A stretch of 64,000 bases of DNA from Shimia isoporae (GCF_004346865.1 NZ_SMGR01000001.1:558001-622000); one strand, 5' to 3'. Shown: positions 55,956 through 64,000, numbered from the stretch's first letter. Made by a program: numbers and translations. Notes: generated by a model from the letters alone, not told the origin.

Positions 55956-56819
55956 GTGGGGAATCATCAAGTCGTCAATTTGCAGGCGGGTTTGTACTTT
56001 GTCGCCACACCCATCGGCACGGCGCGCGACATCACATTGCGCGCACTGGATATTTTGGCTTCGGCGGATGTGATTGCCGCTGAAGACACGAGATCTATGA
56101 AGCGCCTACTGGAAATACACGGCGTACCTTTGGGGGACCGTCCGGTGCTTAGCTACCACGATCATTCCGGCGAAAAGGCTCGTGCCAAATTGATGGCGCA
56201 TATCGCGGATGGACGGTCAGTTGCCTATGCATCTGAAGCCGGAACACCTTTGATCGCCGACCCAGGGTATCACTTGTCCAGAGCTGCTGCAGAGGAAGGC
56301 TACCTCGTCACGTCCGCGCCTGGGCCATCTGCGATTATCACGGCGCTAAGCCTTGCAGGGTTGCCGACGGATGCGTTTTTCTTTGCGGGTTTTTTGCCGA
56401 ACACGCGGAAGGCGCGAATGACTTCAATCGAGGCGGTTGCGGATGTCCCGGGCACCTTGGTTTTTTACGAGTCTCCCAAACGCGTGGCGGCAATGCTCGC
56501 GGATGCAGCGGACGTGCTTGGTGGGCAAAGGCAAGCGGTCATGGCGCGGGAACTGACAAAGAAGTTCGAAGAACTGCGGCGCGGCACGTTGGATGAACTC
56601 GCGCAGGGCGCGGCAGAAGTCCCGCCCAAAGGTGAGATCGTCGTGCTCGTCGAAAAAGCCAAAGCCAAGGTTGCCAGTCCTGAGGAAATCGAGGCAGCCT
56701 TGCGGGGGGCTTTGGAAACACAGTCGGTTCGCGACGCAACGGCGGAAGTTTCGCAGGCATTCGGCGAGAATAAACGAAAAATTTACCAACTTGCCTTGAA
56801 ATTGAGAGAGGCAGGGTAA
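55956..56819 (+). CDS. rsmI: 16S rRNA (cytidine-1402-2'-O)-methyltransferase
   Basis: A 287-residue SPOUT-unrelated (tetrapyrrole-methylase-fold) methyltransferase. The start YFVATPIGTARDITLRALD, the SAM site SEAGTPLIADPG and FYESPKRVAAML are the RsmI signatures. It methylates C1402 of 16S rRNA in the decoding centre. The start is GTG at 55956 behind GAGGGGG. It heads the rsmI-yraN-gshB run, a conserved order in Rhodobacterales. Confidence 0.94.
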   Translation: MGNHQVVNLQAGLYFVATPIGTARDITLRALDILASADVIAAEDTRSMKRLLEIHGVPLGDRPVLSYHDHSGEKARAKLMAHIADGRSVAYASEAGTPLIADPGYHLSRAAAEEGYLVTSAPGPSAIITALSLAGLPTDAFFFAGFLPNTRKARMTSIEAVADVPGTLVFYESPKRVAAMLADAADVLGGQRQAVMARELTKKFEELRRGTLDELAQGAAEVPPKGEIVVLVEKAKAKVASPEEIEAALRGALETQSVRDATAEVSQAFGENKRKIYQLALKLREAG

Positions 56820-56864
56820 GCCAAAACTTCTGCCACTTGTCGGGATTTGAGAGCTGAAGGTGCC

Positions 56865-57278
56865 ATGTCTGATTTCGGAACGAAGAAGGCAGAGCGCGAC
56901 CGTGTCAAAGACGCCCGGCGCAGGGCGGGATACCGAAACTACCTTACAGGACAAGCGGCTGAGGCGGCGGTCATGCGAGCTTATCTGGACCGTGGCATGA
57001 CGGTTGCCCACCATCGGTGGCGAGGTAAAGCCGGAGAAATTGATCTTGTCCTGCGAGATGGGGCTGAAGTTGTTTTCGTCGAAGTCAAAAAGAGTCGGAG
57101 TTGTGAGCATGCGTCCCTGCATCTCTTGCCGCGTCAAATCGAACGCTTGTTGCGCGCCGGCGAAGAGTTCGTGGGGAGTGAACCGGCGGGGACGTTGACC
57201 CCCATGCGTTTTGATGTGGCATTGGTCGATGGACAGGGCGGTATTCAAATTCTCGAGAATGCGCTGGGCGCGTATTGA
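56865..57278 (+). CDS. yraN: YraN family endonuclease-like protein
   Basis: A 137-residue UPF0102 protein with a restriction-endonuclease-like core (YLTGQAAEAAVMRAYLDRGM, GEIDLVLRDGAEVVFVEVKK). The D-x-E-x-K-type catalytic pattern is present as E-I-D ... E-V-K. Probably a nuclease of unclear target. The ATG at 56865 has GAAGG upstream. Second in the rsmI-yraN-gshB run. Confidence 0.9.
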   Translation: MSDFGTKKAERDRVKDARRRAGYRNYLTGQAAEAAVMRAYLDRGMTVAHHRWRGKAGEIDLVLRDGAEVVFVEVKKSRSCEHASLHLLPRQIERLLRAGEEFVGSEPAGTLTPMRFDVALVDGQGGIQILENALGAY

Positions 57279-57340
57279 GCCGGCATTGCACCTAGGACCG
57301 CGTTGCGCCATGAAGGGGGCACAAACGGAGGATGCCGCTT

Positions 57341-58279
57341 ATGAAAATCGCCTTCCAGATGGATCCGATCCAGTCTGTCGACATTAACGCGGACAGTTCT
57401 TTCCGCATTGCCGAAGAAGCCCAAGCGCGCGGGCACGAGCTGTTTTATTATTCGCCGGACAAGCTTGCTTATGAAGAAGGCAGAATAACAGCGCGCGGAC
57501 ATTGGATGACGGTTCAGCGGGTTGAGGGCGATCATGTGACGCTTGGTCCCGAGGTATCAATTGATCTGTCGGATGTGGATGTCGTCTGGCTGCGACAGGA
57601 CCCGCCGTTTGACATGCACTATATCACCTCCACCCATCTGCTGGATCGGCTCGCTCCGGACACGCTGGTCGTGAATGATCCATTTTGGGTGAGGAACTAT
57701 CCGGAGAAACTACTGGTTCTTGATTTCCCCGACCTGACACCGCCGACAACAATTGCGCGTGATCTTGATACGATCAAAGCTTTCAAAGAAAAGCATGGCG
57801 ACATCATTTTGAAGCCGCTTTACGGCAATGGCGGAGCAGGTGTTTTCCGCTTGGATGCGGGCGACCGAAACCTGACTTCCTTGCATGAATTGTTCACCGG
57901 CTTCAGTCGCGAGCCGTTGATTGTTCAGAAGTTCTTGCCGGACGTCAGCAATGGCGACAAACGTGTGATTTTGGTGAACGGCGAGGCCGTTGGCGCGATC
58001 AATCGCGTACCGGCCAAAGGAGAGACCCGGTCAAACATGCATGTTGGTGGCCGGCCAGAGAAGATCGGACTGAGCGAACGTGATCTGGAAATATGCGCGG
58101 CAATCGGCCCTCTTTTACGGGAGAAAGGCCAGATATTTGTCGGCATCGATGTGATTGGAGACTATCTCACCGAGATAAATGTGACTTCGCCAACCGGCAT
58201 TCAGGAACTGGAGCGGTTTGACGGTGTTAACGTCGCAGAGAAGATCTGGGAAGCGATTGAGGCCAAGCGTCAGGGGTAA
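57341..58279 (+). CDS. gshB: Glutathione synthetase
   Basis: A 312-residue ATP-grasp ligase that joins gamma-Glu-Cys and Gly to glutathione. Start [20 protein letters not shown] is the family N-terminus; [20 protein letters not shown] and [17 protein letters not shown] form the ATP-grasp lobe; [20 protein letters not shown] contains the Mg-binding end. The ATG at 57341 has GGAGG 8 bases upstream; the ATG at 57332 lies inside that ribosome site. Confidence 0.95.
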   Translation: MKIAFQMDPIQSVDINADSSFRIAEEAQARGHELFYYSPDKLAYEEGRITARGHWMTVQRVEGDHVTLGPEVSIDLSDVDVVWLRQDPPFDMHYITSTHLLDRLAPDTLVVNDPFWVRNYPEKLLVLDFPDLTPPTTIARDLDTIKAFKEKHGDIILKPLYGNGGAGVFRLDAGDRNLTSLHELFTGFSREPLIVQKFLPDVSNGDKRVILVNGEAVGAINRVPAKGETRSNMHVGGRPEKIGLSERDLEICAAIGPLLREKGQIFVGIDVIGDYLTEINVTSPTGIQELERFDGVNVAEKIWEAIEAKRQG

Positions 58280-58309
58280 CGCTTGGCGCAAAGTCTTTTG
58301 CGGGCTGTT

Positions 58310-58828
58310 TTATGAACGCGACGGGTAGATGCCGTTCATACAGATACAGTAGTTCGCCACAAGATAAGGCTGCATGTTGTCGTGAGCCTGATTGCCGCCG
58401 GCAGCGGTTGTCGGAAGCATCACCCCGTCAGCTGCAGATTGGTACAGCGAAAAGGTTTCGTTGGTTTCATCGGCGCAAACGCCGTTGTTGGGGGACTGCT
58501 GATTGCCGGGCTGATTGCTGCTTTGCGGGTTGTGCGTGTGACTTGGCATTTCATTCACCGTCAACTGCACCATCTCCATGCCGGATTTCTGACCAAGCAT
58601 GTAGTTGTTTAATCCGGGGGCTTGTCCTTGGTGGACTGCCACGCGGCCACGCAGGTCGGGCAGGGCAAAAGTTGTCCTCCCATTACCGCCAAAACGGGTT
58701 CCGATCAGGGAATAGAGTGTTGTGTTGTCGTTGATGGAAAGAAGCTGACCATGACAAAGGGCCCAATCTCGGGGGGCCCAATCGAAACCAAATAAACGAA
58801 TTTCACCGATGTATGCGATATCTGACAT
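58310..58828 (-). CDS. Microcystin-dependent/phage tail collar domain protein
   Basis: A 172-residue protein with the tail-collar motif: IGEIRLFGFDWAPRDWALCH, then SINDNTTLYSLIGTRFGGNG and FALPDLRGRVAVHQG. This is the 'microcystin-dependent protein' (MdpB) family related to phage tail fibre collars, found singly in many non-phage genomes. The C-terminal half is Asn/Gln/Ser-rich with cysteines. It stands alone with no phage genes nearby. Role unknown; adhesion or tail-derived structure are possibilities. Confidence 0.85.
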   Translation of the reverse strand: MSDIAYIGEIRLFGFDWAPRDWALCHGQLLSINDNTTLYSLIGTRFGGNGRTTFALPDLRGRVAVHQGQAPGLNNYMLGQKSGMEMVQLTVNEMPSHTHNPQSSNQPGNQQSPNNGVCADETNETFSLYQSAADGVMLPTTAAGGNQAHDNMQPYLVANYCICMNGIYPSRS

Positions 58829-58921
58829 AATTTCCTCGTCTCAAAGTTGAACGTTTTCTGGTTGAAAACAATGAGACGTTATCTCTCTATGGGATATTCG
58901 CAACTTATTTAACGGTTTAAC

Positions 58922-60436
58922 TTACAGTTCTGTTTGTAGGCGCAAGCGAAAGCTGATGGCTTCCGCCAGATGCGGTTTCCGGACGGTGTCCGACCCGGCA
59001 AGATCTGCAATGGTGCGAGCGACACGCATCACGCGGTGAAACCCGCGGGCTGAAAGTCCGAACTTTTCAGCGACCTTGGACAAAAGATCACGGCCTTCCG
59101 CGTCGGGTTTTGCAATTTCTTCAAGCAGACTCCCGTGGGCATCAGCATTGGCTCGAATACCCGCAAGACCCTCAAACCGTTTTAGCTGGCGGTCGCTGGC
59201 CATCTTGACCCGAGACGCGACGACTTCTGATGTATCGCCGGATGCCGGCAGATCGAGGTCGGAAAACGAGACCGGCGGCACTTCGATACGAAGGTCGAGC
59301 CGGTCCAGCAAGGGACCGGACAGGCGGCCAAGATAGTCTTCGCCACAATTCGGGACTCGTGCACATGCCTGTGCTGGATCGAACATGTGTCCGCACCGGC
59401 ATGGATTGGCTGCGGCGATCAGCATGAACCGGCAAGGGTATGTTACATGGGCGTTGGCGCGAGCAATCATCACTTTACCTGTTTCGATGGGTTGGCGAAG
59501 GGTTTCCAAAACGGGACGTGAGAATTCCGGCAGTTCGTCCATGAACAGAACACCATTATGTGCCAAAGATATTTCTCCGGGTGCGGCCCTTCGCCCGCCG
59601 CCGACAATTGCCGCCATGGATGCGGTGTGATGTGGTTCCCGAAATGGGCGCGCTCGTGATATTCCCCCCTGATCCAGCAGACCGGCCACGGAGTGTATCA
59701 TGGACGTTTCCAGTGCCTCAGCGGGGCTTAGCGGAGGCAAAATCGTAGGCAAGCGGGCTGCGAGCATGGATTTGCCTGACCCGGGTGCCCCTACCATGAA
59801 CAGGTGATGACGCCCCGCCGCGGCGATTTCGAGTGCGCGTTTTGCGCGTTCCTGTCCTTTGACATCGCGCATGTCCTTGGATGCCTTTGCATGGTGGACT
59901 TCTCCTGGCTCAGACGGCGGAAGCGGGGATTGCCCGGAAAAATGTCTCACAACGTCGGCAAGAGACTTTGCTCCGATTACTTGGGTTGCGGCGACCCATG
60001 CAGCTTCGGGGCTGGACGCGCTGGGGCACAAGAGCGCGCGATCATCCTCGGCTGCCGCCATGGCTGCGGGGAGGGCACCGGTAACGGCGACAAGTGAGCC
60101 GTCCAAAGACAGTTCTCCGAGACTGACAGAACCTTCAGAGGCGTCCTCTGGAATAATTCCGATGGCCGCCAGAAGCGCCACGGCGATTGGAAGGTCAAAA
60201 TGTGAACCTTCCTTGGGCAGATCCGCAGGGGACAGGTTTATAGTGATACGCTTTGAGGGAAGCGCAATGGCCATTGAGGCCAAGGCGGATCGGACGCGGT
60301 CACGTGCCTCGCTGACAGCTTTGTCGGGCAACCCAACGATTGAGAAGGCTGGAAGCCCGGGGGTTACGGCGCATTGGACCTCGACTTGATGGGCCTCAAC
60401 GCCTTCGAACGCGACCGTGTAGGACCGAGCCACCAT
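58922..60436 (-). CDS. comM: YifB/ComM family AAA+ ATPase (Mg-chelatase-like)
   Basis: A 504-residue AAA+ helicase-like ATPase. The N-terminal domain is of Lon-protease-like fold (SYTVAFEGVEAHQVEVQCAV); Walker A GAPGSGKSMLAARLP lies near residue 217 and Walker B GVLFMDELPEFS later. A cysteine-containing NPCRCGHMFDP motif and the C-terminal Mg_chelatase_C segment (SARGFHRVMRVARTIADLAG) complete the family. Homologue ComM promotes branch migration in natural transformation. A nested palindrome abuts its start codon. No strong ribosome site is visible. Confidence 0.92.
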   Translation of the reverse strand: MVARSYTVAFEGVEAHQVEVQCAVTPGLPAFSIVGLPDKAVSEARDRVRSALASMAIALPSKRITINLSPADLPKEGSHFDLPIAVALLAAIGIIPEDASEGSVSLGELSLDGSLVAVTGALPAAMAAAEDDRALLCPSASSPEAAWVAATQVIGAKSLADVVRHFSGQSPLPPSEPGEVHHAKASKDMRDVKGQERAKRALEIAAAGRHHLFMVGAPGSGKSMLAARLPTILPPLSPAEALETSMIHSVAGLLDQGGISRARPFREPHHTASMAAIVGGGRRAAPGEISLAHNGVLFMDELPEFSRPVLETLRQPIETGKVMIARANAHVTYPCRFMLIAAANPCRCGHMFDPAQACARVPNCGEDYLGRLSGPLLDRLDLRIEVPPVSFSDLDLPASGDTSEVVASRVKMASDRQLKRFEGLAGIRANADAHGSLLEEIAKPDAEGRDLLSKVAEKFGLSARGFHRVMRVARTIADLAGSDTVRKPHLAEAISFRLRLQTEL

Positions 60437-60437
60437 A

Positions 60438-60495
60438 CCAAAACCCGCTTACAGAAAATGCTTAACAATCGTTAAGAACGGTACGCGGGTTTTGG
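60438..60495. repeat. Nested perfect palindrome at the comM start
   Basis: CCAAAACCCGC (60438-60448) and GCGGGTTTTGG (60485-60495) are perfect 11-bp inverted arms around a 36-base spacer. Almost concentric inside it, CTTAAC-AATC-GTTAAG at 60461-60476 is a second perfect palindrome. The outer arm directly precedes the comM ATG on the minus strand (start at 60436). Confidence 0.85.
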
Positions 60496-60517
60496 TTATT
60501 GAAAGGTTAATTTCTTG

Positions 60518-61384
60518 TCACAGCAAAGCTGTGAAGGCGGGCCATGCTTCTGGGTCCGCTACGGTTTTGTCCCGGCAGAAAGCATTGCACATGCCGAAAG
60601 TACGGCCGTTCAATTGCATCAGATGTGTCACCGGCTTACCGGAGTAGGGGCATTCGGTATTCTCCGAAGTGCCCGTTTCGACGGCTTGCGCGTCAAGTGG
60701 TTTCGGGCCGGGCCAAGGACGTGTGTCGAACTCCTTAGCGTACCATGGCAGTGTCGCTCCGTGGACCATGCCCATGGCACGCCAGCGCCTGAAGGCAGGA
60801 TCGGTAAGGTGGGCAGCAACATAGTCGTTGGCCGCGCTTCCTACTGGTAGGTTGTAACCGGCAATCCGCGCTGCAACGGGGGCAAACATTGCATCCGCGA
60901 CGGAATAGTCGCCGCACAACCATGGCCCCTCGGGCTTGGTGGTTTCGCGGGCGTGGGACCAGATGGCCTCAATTCTCGCAAGGTCCTCGAGGACGCTGTC
61001 TGACGGCGCGGCGTCCTGATAAGAAATCCTCAGATTCATCGGGCAGTCCGACCGTAACGCAGTAAAGCCCGAGTGCATTTCCGCGGCAAGCGTTCGGGCT
61101 GTTGCACGGGCCTTGATATCGGTTGGCCACAGGCCTGCTTCGGGGTGACGCGAGGCCAGTTCCTCGGCGATCGAGAGGCTGTCAGAGACGACCGCGCCTT
61201 CTGGTGTGATCATTGTTGGAACCGTTCGCGCGGGCGCGAATTTGACCAGTTGTTCGGCCACAGAGAGGTCTGAGAAATCCACCATGGTCTGGTCACGGGA
61301 GATTCCAAATTTTTCAAACAAAAGCCAGCCGCGCAGCGACCATGAAGAGTAGGCGTAGTCGCCCAGTAGAAGCTGATAAGTCAT
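60518..61384 (-). CDS. Glutathione S-transferase with C-terminal Cys/His tail
   Basis: A 288-residue protein. The N-terminal thioredoxin-like GST domain (YAYSSWSLRGWLLFEKFGIS, then PARTVPTMITPEGAVVSDSL) and the helical C-terminal GST domain (WLCGDYSVADAMFAPVAARI) make a complete GST of about 210 residues. An added tail of about 60 residues holds ENTECPYSGKPVTHLMQ and FGMCNAFCRDKTV, with four Cys/His positions like a YHS-type metal or zinc ribbon. Located upstream of comM on the same strand. Substrate unknown. Confidence 0.85.
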   Translation of the reverse strand: MTYQLLLGDYAYSSWSLRGWLLFEKFGISRDQTMVDFSDLSVAEQLVKFAPARTVPTMITPEGAVVSDSLSIAEELASRHPEAGLWPTDIKARATARTLAAEMHSGFTALRSDCPMNLRISYQDAAPSDSVLEDLARIEAIWSHARETTKPEGPWLCGDYSVADAMFAPVAARIAGYNLPVGSAANDYVAAHLTDPAFRRWRAMGMVHGATLPWYAKEFDTRPWPGPKPLDAQAVETGTSENTECPYSGKPVTHLMQLNGRTFGMCNAFCRDKTVADPEAWPAFTALL

Positions 61385-61443
61385 GGCGATGAGGTTAATG
61401 GCGGACTAGGTATCAGCAAAGCGAAAGATTTTGGAGGAGTGTA

Positions 61444-62022
61444 TCACGGAATGTGATTGATGTGCTGGAGGGACCAGTTATTGTTTTCGATCTGGATTGA
61501 CGTGACTGACAGATTGTCGATGCGGTGCGCAAAGACCTCGGAGGCTGTGAGGCACTCGGCGCGCTGGACCTGCGTCAGGATCACCCCGAAATGCACAACA
61601 ACGATCAGATCCTCCCCTGCGTGGCCTGCAATCAAGCGGTCGATGCCCCGGTTTACGCGGGTGGCGACTTCGTTCCAGCTTTCGCCGTTCGGAGGCCGAA
61701 CATCGCCGGGATGCTCCCAGTATGCGCGGATGCGGTCAGGGTCTTCGGCCTCAATTTCTTTAAATTTCCTGAGTTCCCAATCCCCGAAATGGATTTCTCT
61801 GAGATCCGGGTCGTGGGGCAGGCGACGGCGCTCGCCTTGGATCGCATCCGCAGTTGCAATCGTACGCGACAGGTCCGATGAAATGATCAGACCGCTTTTC
61901 GGAAGAAACCCGGATAGCCGGTTTATCGCTGCGGTGTCCGACAAATCTGCGGGCAGGTCCGACCAGCCGACCATAGTCTTGGCGTGGGTTGGGCCATGTC
62001 GGACAAGGTGTAGTCTGGTCAC
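61444..62022 (-). CDS. Histidine phosphatase family protein (CobC-like)
   Basis: A 192-residue histidine phosphatase. The catalytic RHG motif is in RLHLVRHGPTHAKT near residue 8, with ILREIHFGDWE-type (here LREIHFGDWELRKF) and VVVHFGVILTQVQ supporting residues. It directly follows cobU with a 4-base overlap, which suggests CobC (alpha-ribazole phosphatase) activity in cobalamin assembly. Some family members are phosphoglycerate mutases, so the assignment rests on context. Confidence 0.75.
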   Translation of the reverse strand: MTRLHLVRHGPTHAKTMVGWSDLPADLSDTAAINRLSGFLPKSGLIISSDLSRTIATADAIQGERRRLPHDPDLREIHFGDWELRKFKEIEAEDPDRIRAYWEHPGDVRPPNGESWNEVATRVNRGIDRLIAGHAGEDLIVVVHFGVILTQVQRAECLTASEVFAHRIDNLSVTSIQIENNNWSLQHINHIP

Positions 62023-62540
62023 GGCAGTTCTCCCTTCAAAAGCATCGGTAGGCCGGCAACAACCAGAACTGCCAAATCTGCCTGGGCGGCAATGGCTTGA
62101 TTGAGTTTGCCTTGGGCGTCTCTGAACTGCCTCGCGAGTTTGTTGTCTGGCACAACGTCAAGGCCTACTTCGTTTGTGACCACAACGATCCTGCCATTGC
62201 AGTTTGAAAGTGCTGTCAGCAGCCTTTCTTGCTCTGCGGCAATATCGCTTTCTGCCAATAGGTGGTTGGACAGCCACATCGTGGCGCAATCCAGCAGAAC
62301 CACTTCGGATTCAGCGACTTGAGAGAGCGCATGCGCGGTGTCGAGCGGGCTTTCGATCGTGCGCCAGTCAGGACCTCTTTGATCAAGGTGTGCAGCAATC
62401 TTTGCACGCATCTCGTCGTCAAACGCCTGTGATGTCGCAAGATAGACGCGCGGCGCCTTTGTAGCGACGACCAACGACTCGGCAAACGCCGACTTACCGG
62501 AGGAAGCTCCGCCGAGGATCAGACTCAGTTTTTGCAGCAT
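62019..62540 (-). CDS. cobU: Adenosylcobinamide kinase/guanylyltransferase
   Basis: A 173-residue CobU/CobP-type enzyme of the adenosylcobalamin nucleotide-loop pathway. P-loop ILGGASSGKSAFAESLV (residues 7-23), kinase/guanylyl-transfer segments LDCATMWLSNHLL and VVVTNEVGLDVVPDN. It phosphorylates and guanylylates adenosylcobinamide. The start overlaps the phosphatase by 4 bases. Adenosylcobalamin is the cofactor of Ecm encoded in the same window. Confidence 0.93.
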   Translation of the reverse strand: MLQKLSLILGGASSGKSAFAESLVVATKAPRVYLATSQAFDDEMRAKIAAHLDQRGPDWRTIESPLDTAHALSQVAESEVVLLDCATMWLSNHLLAESDIAAEQERLLTALSNCNGRIVVVTNEVGLDVVPDNKLARQFRDAQGKLNQAIAAQADLAVLVVAGLPMLLKGELP

Positions 62541-62678
62541 GTGTCATCCGTCCATTGCGCTGGCGCGTAGATTGGCAAAAGATGCGGCGAGTGCAAGAGG
62601 CCGTGCGCTGCGTTGTTAAGTTGAGTTGAATTCTGGATTAATATTACCTCGACGGTCCGGGCCTGAGAAAGGACGAGT

Positions 62679-63485
62679 ATGAAAACGTTTTTTACAGTGA
62701 CGGCCACCGCTTTGATGATCGTGCCAAACTTCTCAATCGCCAAAGAGATTTCGGCCAAGGAATTGACGGATCTGCCCTCGGCTCAGGTGGTGTTTCTGGG
62801 GGAGGTACATGACAACCCGCATCATCATGACAATCAGGCGGTGGCTCTTGCGGCTCTAAGACCGGCCGCGGTTGTCTTTGAAATGTTGACGCCAGACGCG
62901 GCACAGAAAGTGACACCGGAGCTGATGAACGACGAGTCCGGTCTTAGGGAGGCGTTGGATTGGGATAATAGTGGTTGGCCGGACTTTGCAATGTACTTCC
63001 CTGTGTTTTCTGCAAGCGCAGGAGCTGCGATTTTCGGAGCGCAAGTCCCCAGATCGTCGGCACGCGACGCTGTGATGGGGGGCGATGTGGCTTCGGCATT
63101 TGGTGACCGGGCAGGCGAGTTCGGCCTGTTGGACGCCTTGCCTTCGGAGCAGCAAACGGAGCGTGAAGCCAAGCAAATGGCGGCGCATTGTGACGCGCTT
63201 CCGGCTGAAATGCTGCCGGGTATGGTTTTGGCTCAACGCCTGCGAGATGCTACGTTGGCTCGTGCGGCTGTTGAGGCCCTGGAAGCGACCGGTGGGCCGG
63301 TGGCCGTCGTCACCGGAAACGGCCACGCCCGCACAGATTGGGGTGCGTCGGCCCTCATCGGGAAAAACGTCTCAGTCCTGTCGATTGGTCAGTTTGAGGC
63401 CGCGCCTGACGCCAGCGTGCCGTACGATTTTTGGTTGGTCACAGAAGCTGCGGAAAGGGAAGATCCTTGTGCCGCGTTCAGATAG
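62679..63485 (+). CDS. ChaN family lipoprotein-like protein
   Basis: A 268-residue exported protein with a signal peptide (MKTFFTVTATALMIVPNFSI, cleavage near SIAKE). The ChaN/heme-binding fold start VVFLGEVHDNPHHHDNQAVA is the family signature; VVFEMLTPDAAQ and AVVTGNGHARTDWG are the other conserved blocks. No lipobox Cys is seen, so it is more likely soluble periplasmic than anchored. Homologues bind heme; the role here is unproven. Divergent from cobU. Confidence 0.85.
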   Translation: MKTFFTVTATALMIVPNFSIAKEISAKELTDLPSAQVVFLGEVHDNPHHHDNQAVALAALRPAAVVFEMLTPDAAQKVTPELMNDESGLREALDWDNSGWPDFAMYFPVFSASAGAAIFGAQVPRSSARDAVMGGDVASAFGDRAGEFGLLDALPSEQQTEREAKQMAAHCDALPAEMLPGMVLAQRLRDATLARAAVEALEATGGPVAVVTGNGHARTDWGASALIGKNVSVLSIGQFEAAPDASVPYDFWLVTEAAEREDPCAAFR

Positions 63486-63554
63486 CAACCGTTGCTTGTG
63501 TCGCGCGCGCCAGCGACATAGGTTTGGTCTACTGTGACAAAGAAGGCCGACAAC

Positions 63555-64000
63555 ATGCTGACGGATAAGCGCATTCTCCTGATCATTGCGGGTGGTATTG
63601 CCGCCTATAAATCGCTCGATCTGATTAGGCGGCTGCGAGAGCGCGGCGCTTGGGTAACACCCGTATTGACGCGTGCAGCCGAGGAGTTCGTGACGCCTTT
63701 GTCGGTGTCTTCGCTTGCGGGCGAGAAAGTGTACCGAGACCTGTTCGACCTTACGGATGAGGCGGAGATGGGGCATATTCAGCTTTCCCGCTCGGCTGAC
63801 CTGATCGTTGTCGCTCCGGCGACGGCGGATTTGCTGGCGAAGATGGCCAACGGTATGGCCAATGATCTGGCGTCGACGCTGCTTTTGGCAACGGATACGC
63901 CAGTTTTGACGGCGCCCGCAATGAACGTGCGCATGTGGGAGCATCCTGCAACACAACGAAATCTGGAGACACTGCAAAACGATGGTGTGGGGTTCGTCGG
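63555..64000 (+). CDS. coaBC: CoaBC phosphopantothenoylcysteine synthetase/decarboxylase, N-terminal part
   Basis: The first ~148 codons of CoaBC, cut by the window edge. The start MLTDKRILLIIAGGIAAYKS is the flavoprotein decarboxylase (CoaC) N-terminus; the active-site His is in DEAEMGHIQLSRSADL; ATADLLAKMANGMANDLAST and APAMNVRMWEHPATQRN follow. It acts in coenzyme A synthesis. ATG at 63555 has AAGG 9 bases upstream; a GTG at 63534 would add 7 residues. Confidence 0.93.
   Translation, partial: MLTDKRILLIIAGGIAAYKSLDLIRRLRERGAWVTPVLTRAAEEFVTPLSVSSLAGEKVYRDLFDLTDEAEMGHIQLSRSADLIVVAPATADLLAKMANGMANDLASTLLLATDTPVLTAPAMNVRMWEHPATQRNLETLQNDGVGFV

Overview
The window reads as a chromosomal segment of a marine alphaproteobacterium of the Rhodobacterales (Roseobacter group). 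The evidence is its gene content. It holds ethylmalonyl-CoA pathway genes for acetate and propionate assimilation (mcl2-, mch-, ecm- and ccr-like), an HvrA-type H-NS protein, NnrU, DUF1194, TIGR02186 and DUF1989 proteins, the rsmI-yraN-gshB order, the glnD-murJ order, and an Irr-type iron box. No rRNA, tRNA, CRISPR array, insertion sequence or prophage was seen. No gap between genes exceeds about 270 bases, so coding density is high throughout.

Layout. 1-5.2 kb, minus strand: mdh, a sulfotransferase-like gene, a small lipoprotein, sucC, a secreted hypothetical, sucD and the start of another sulfotransferase. 5.4-6.7 kb: a small SHOCT-like lipoprotein, a TauE/SafE permease and a secreted hypothetical. 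6.9-11.1 kb, plus: malyl-CoA thioesterase (mcl2), NnrU, DUF1737, mesaconyl-CoA hydratase (mch), a DUF4344 metallopeptidase-like protein and a DUF1194 VWA-like protein. 11.2-16.4 kb, plus: sdhC-sdhD-sdhA, a sulfotransferase, sdhB, a glycosyltransferase. 16.5-21.2 kb: a tiny hypothetical, a FAD dehydrogenase, DUF1989, DUF4399, then deoD and an H-NS gene on the minus strand. 21.3-26.3 kb: ecm (minus), an acyltransferase and ccr (plus). 26.5-32.1 kb: a secreted hypothetical, TauE/SafE plus TIGR02186, an outer-membrane-like protein, then an SDR and a RecD-like helicase on the minus strand. 32.2-37.4 kb, minus: a BMP-type nucleoside ABC transporter operon. 37.5-39.5 kb, minus: nfuA, a GFA protein, tsaB and rimI. 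39.6-41.4 kb, minus: an unrecognised secreted 533-residue protein with a coupled 61-residue Cys-rich partner. 41.5-46.8 kb, minus: DUF2267, UspA, ilvE, phoX, a VOC protein and a TetR regulator. The TetR gene is divergent from a hydrolase with a Cys nucleophile. 47.9-55.9 kb: trpS, a rhomboid-like protein lacking the catalytic residues, HdeD, murJ, glnD and an LpoA-like lipoprotein. 55.9-58.3 kb, plus: rsmI, yraN, gshB. 58.3-64 kb: a microcystin-dependent-like protein, yifB/comM, a glutathione transferase with a Cys-rich tail, a CobC-like phosphatase, cobU, a ChaN-like protein and the start of coaBC.

How it works together. Acetyl-CoA entering the ethylmalonyl-CoA pathway is handled by Ccr, Ecm, Mch and Mcl2. 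The products, succinyl-CoA and malate, feed the TCA enzymes encoded alongside (SucCD, Sdh, Mdh). Ecm needs adenosylcobalamin, and cobU and a cobC-like gene lie in the window. The BMP transporter and deoD point to nucleoside uptake and salvage.

The most distinctive signals are regulatory. A double GTGATCAC palindrome with about two helical turns between centres occurs before both sucC and sdhC, which suggests one shared regulator of TCA genes. A clean Irr box precedes nfuA. A nested perfect palindrome abuts the yifB start codon.
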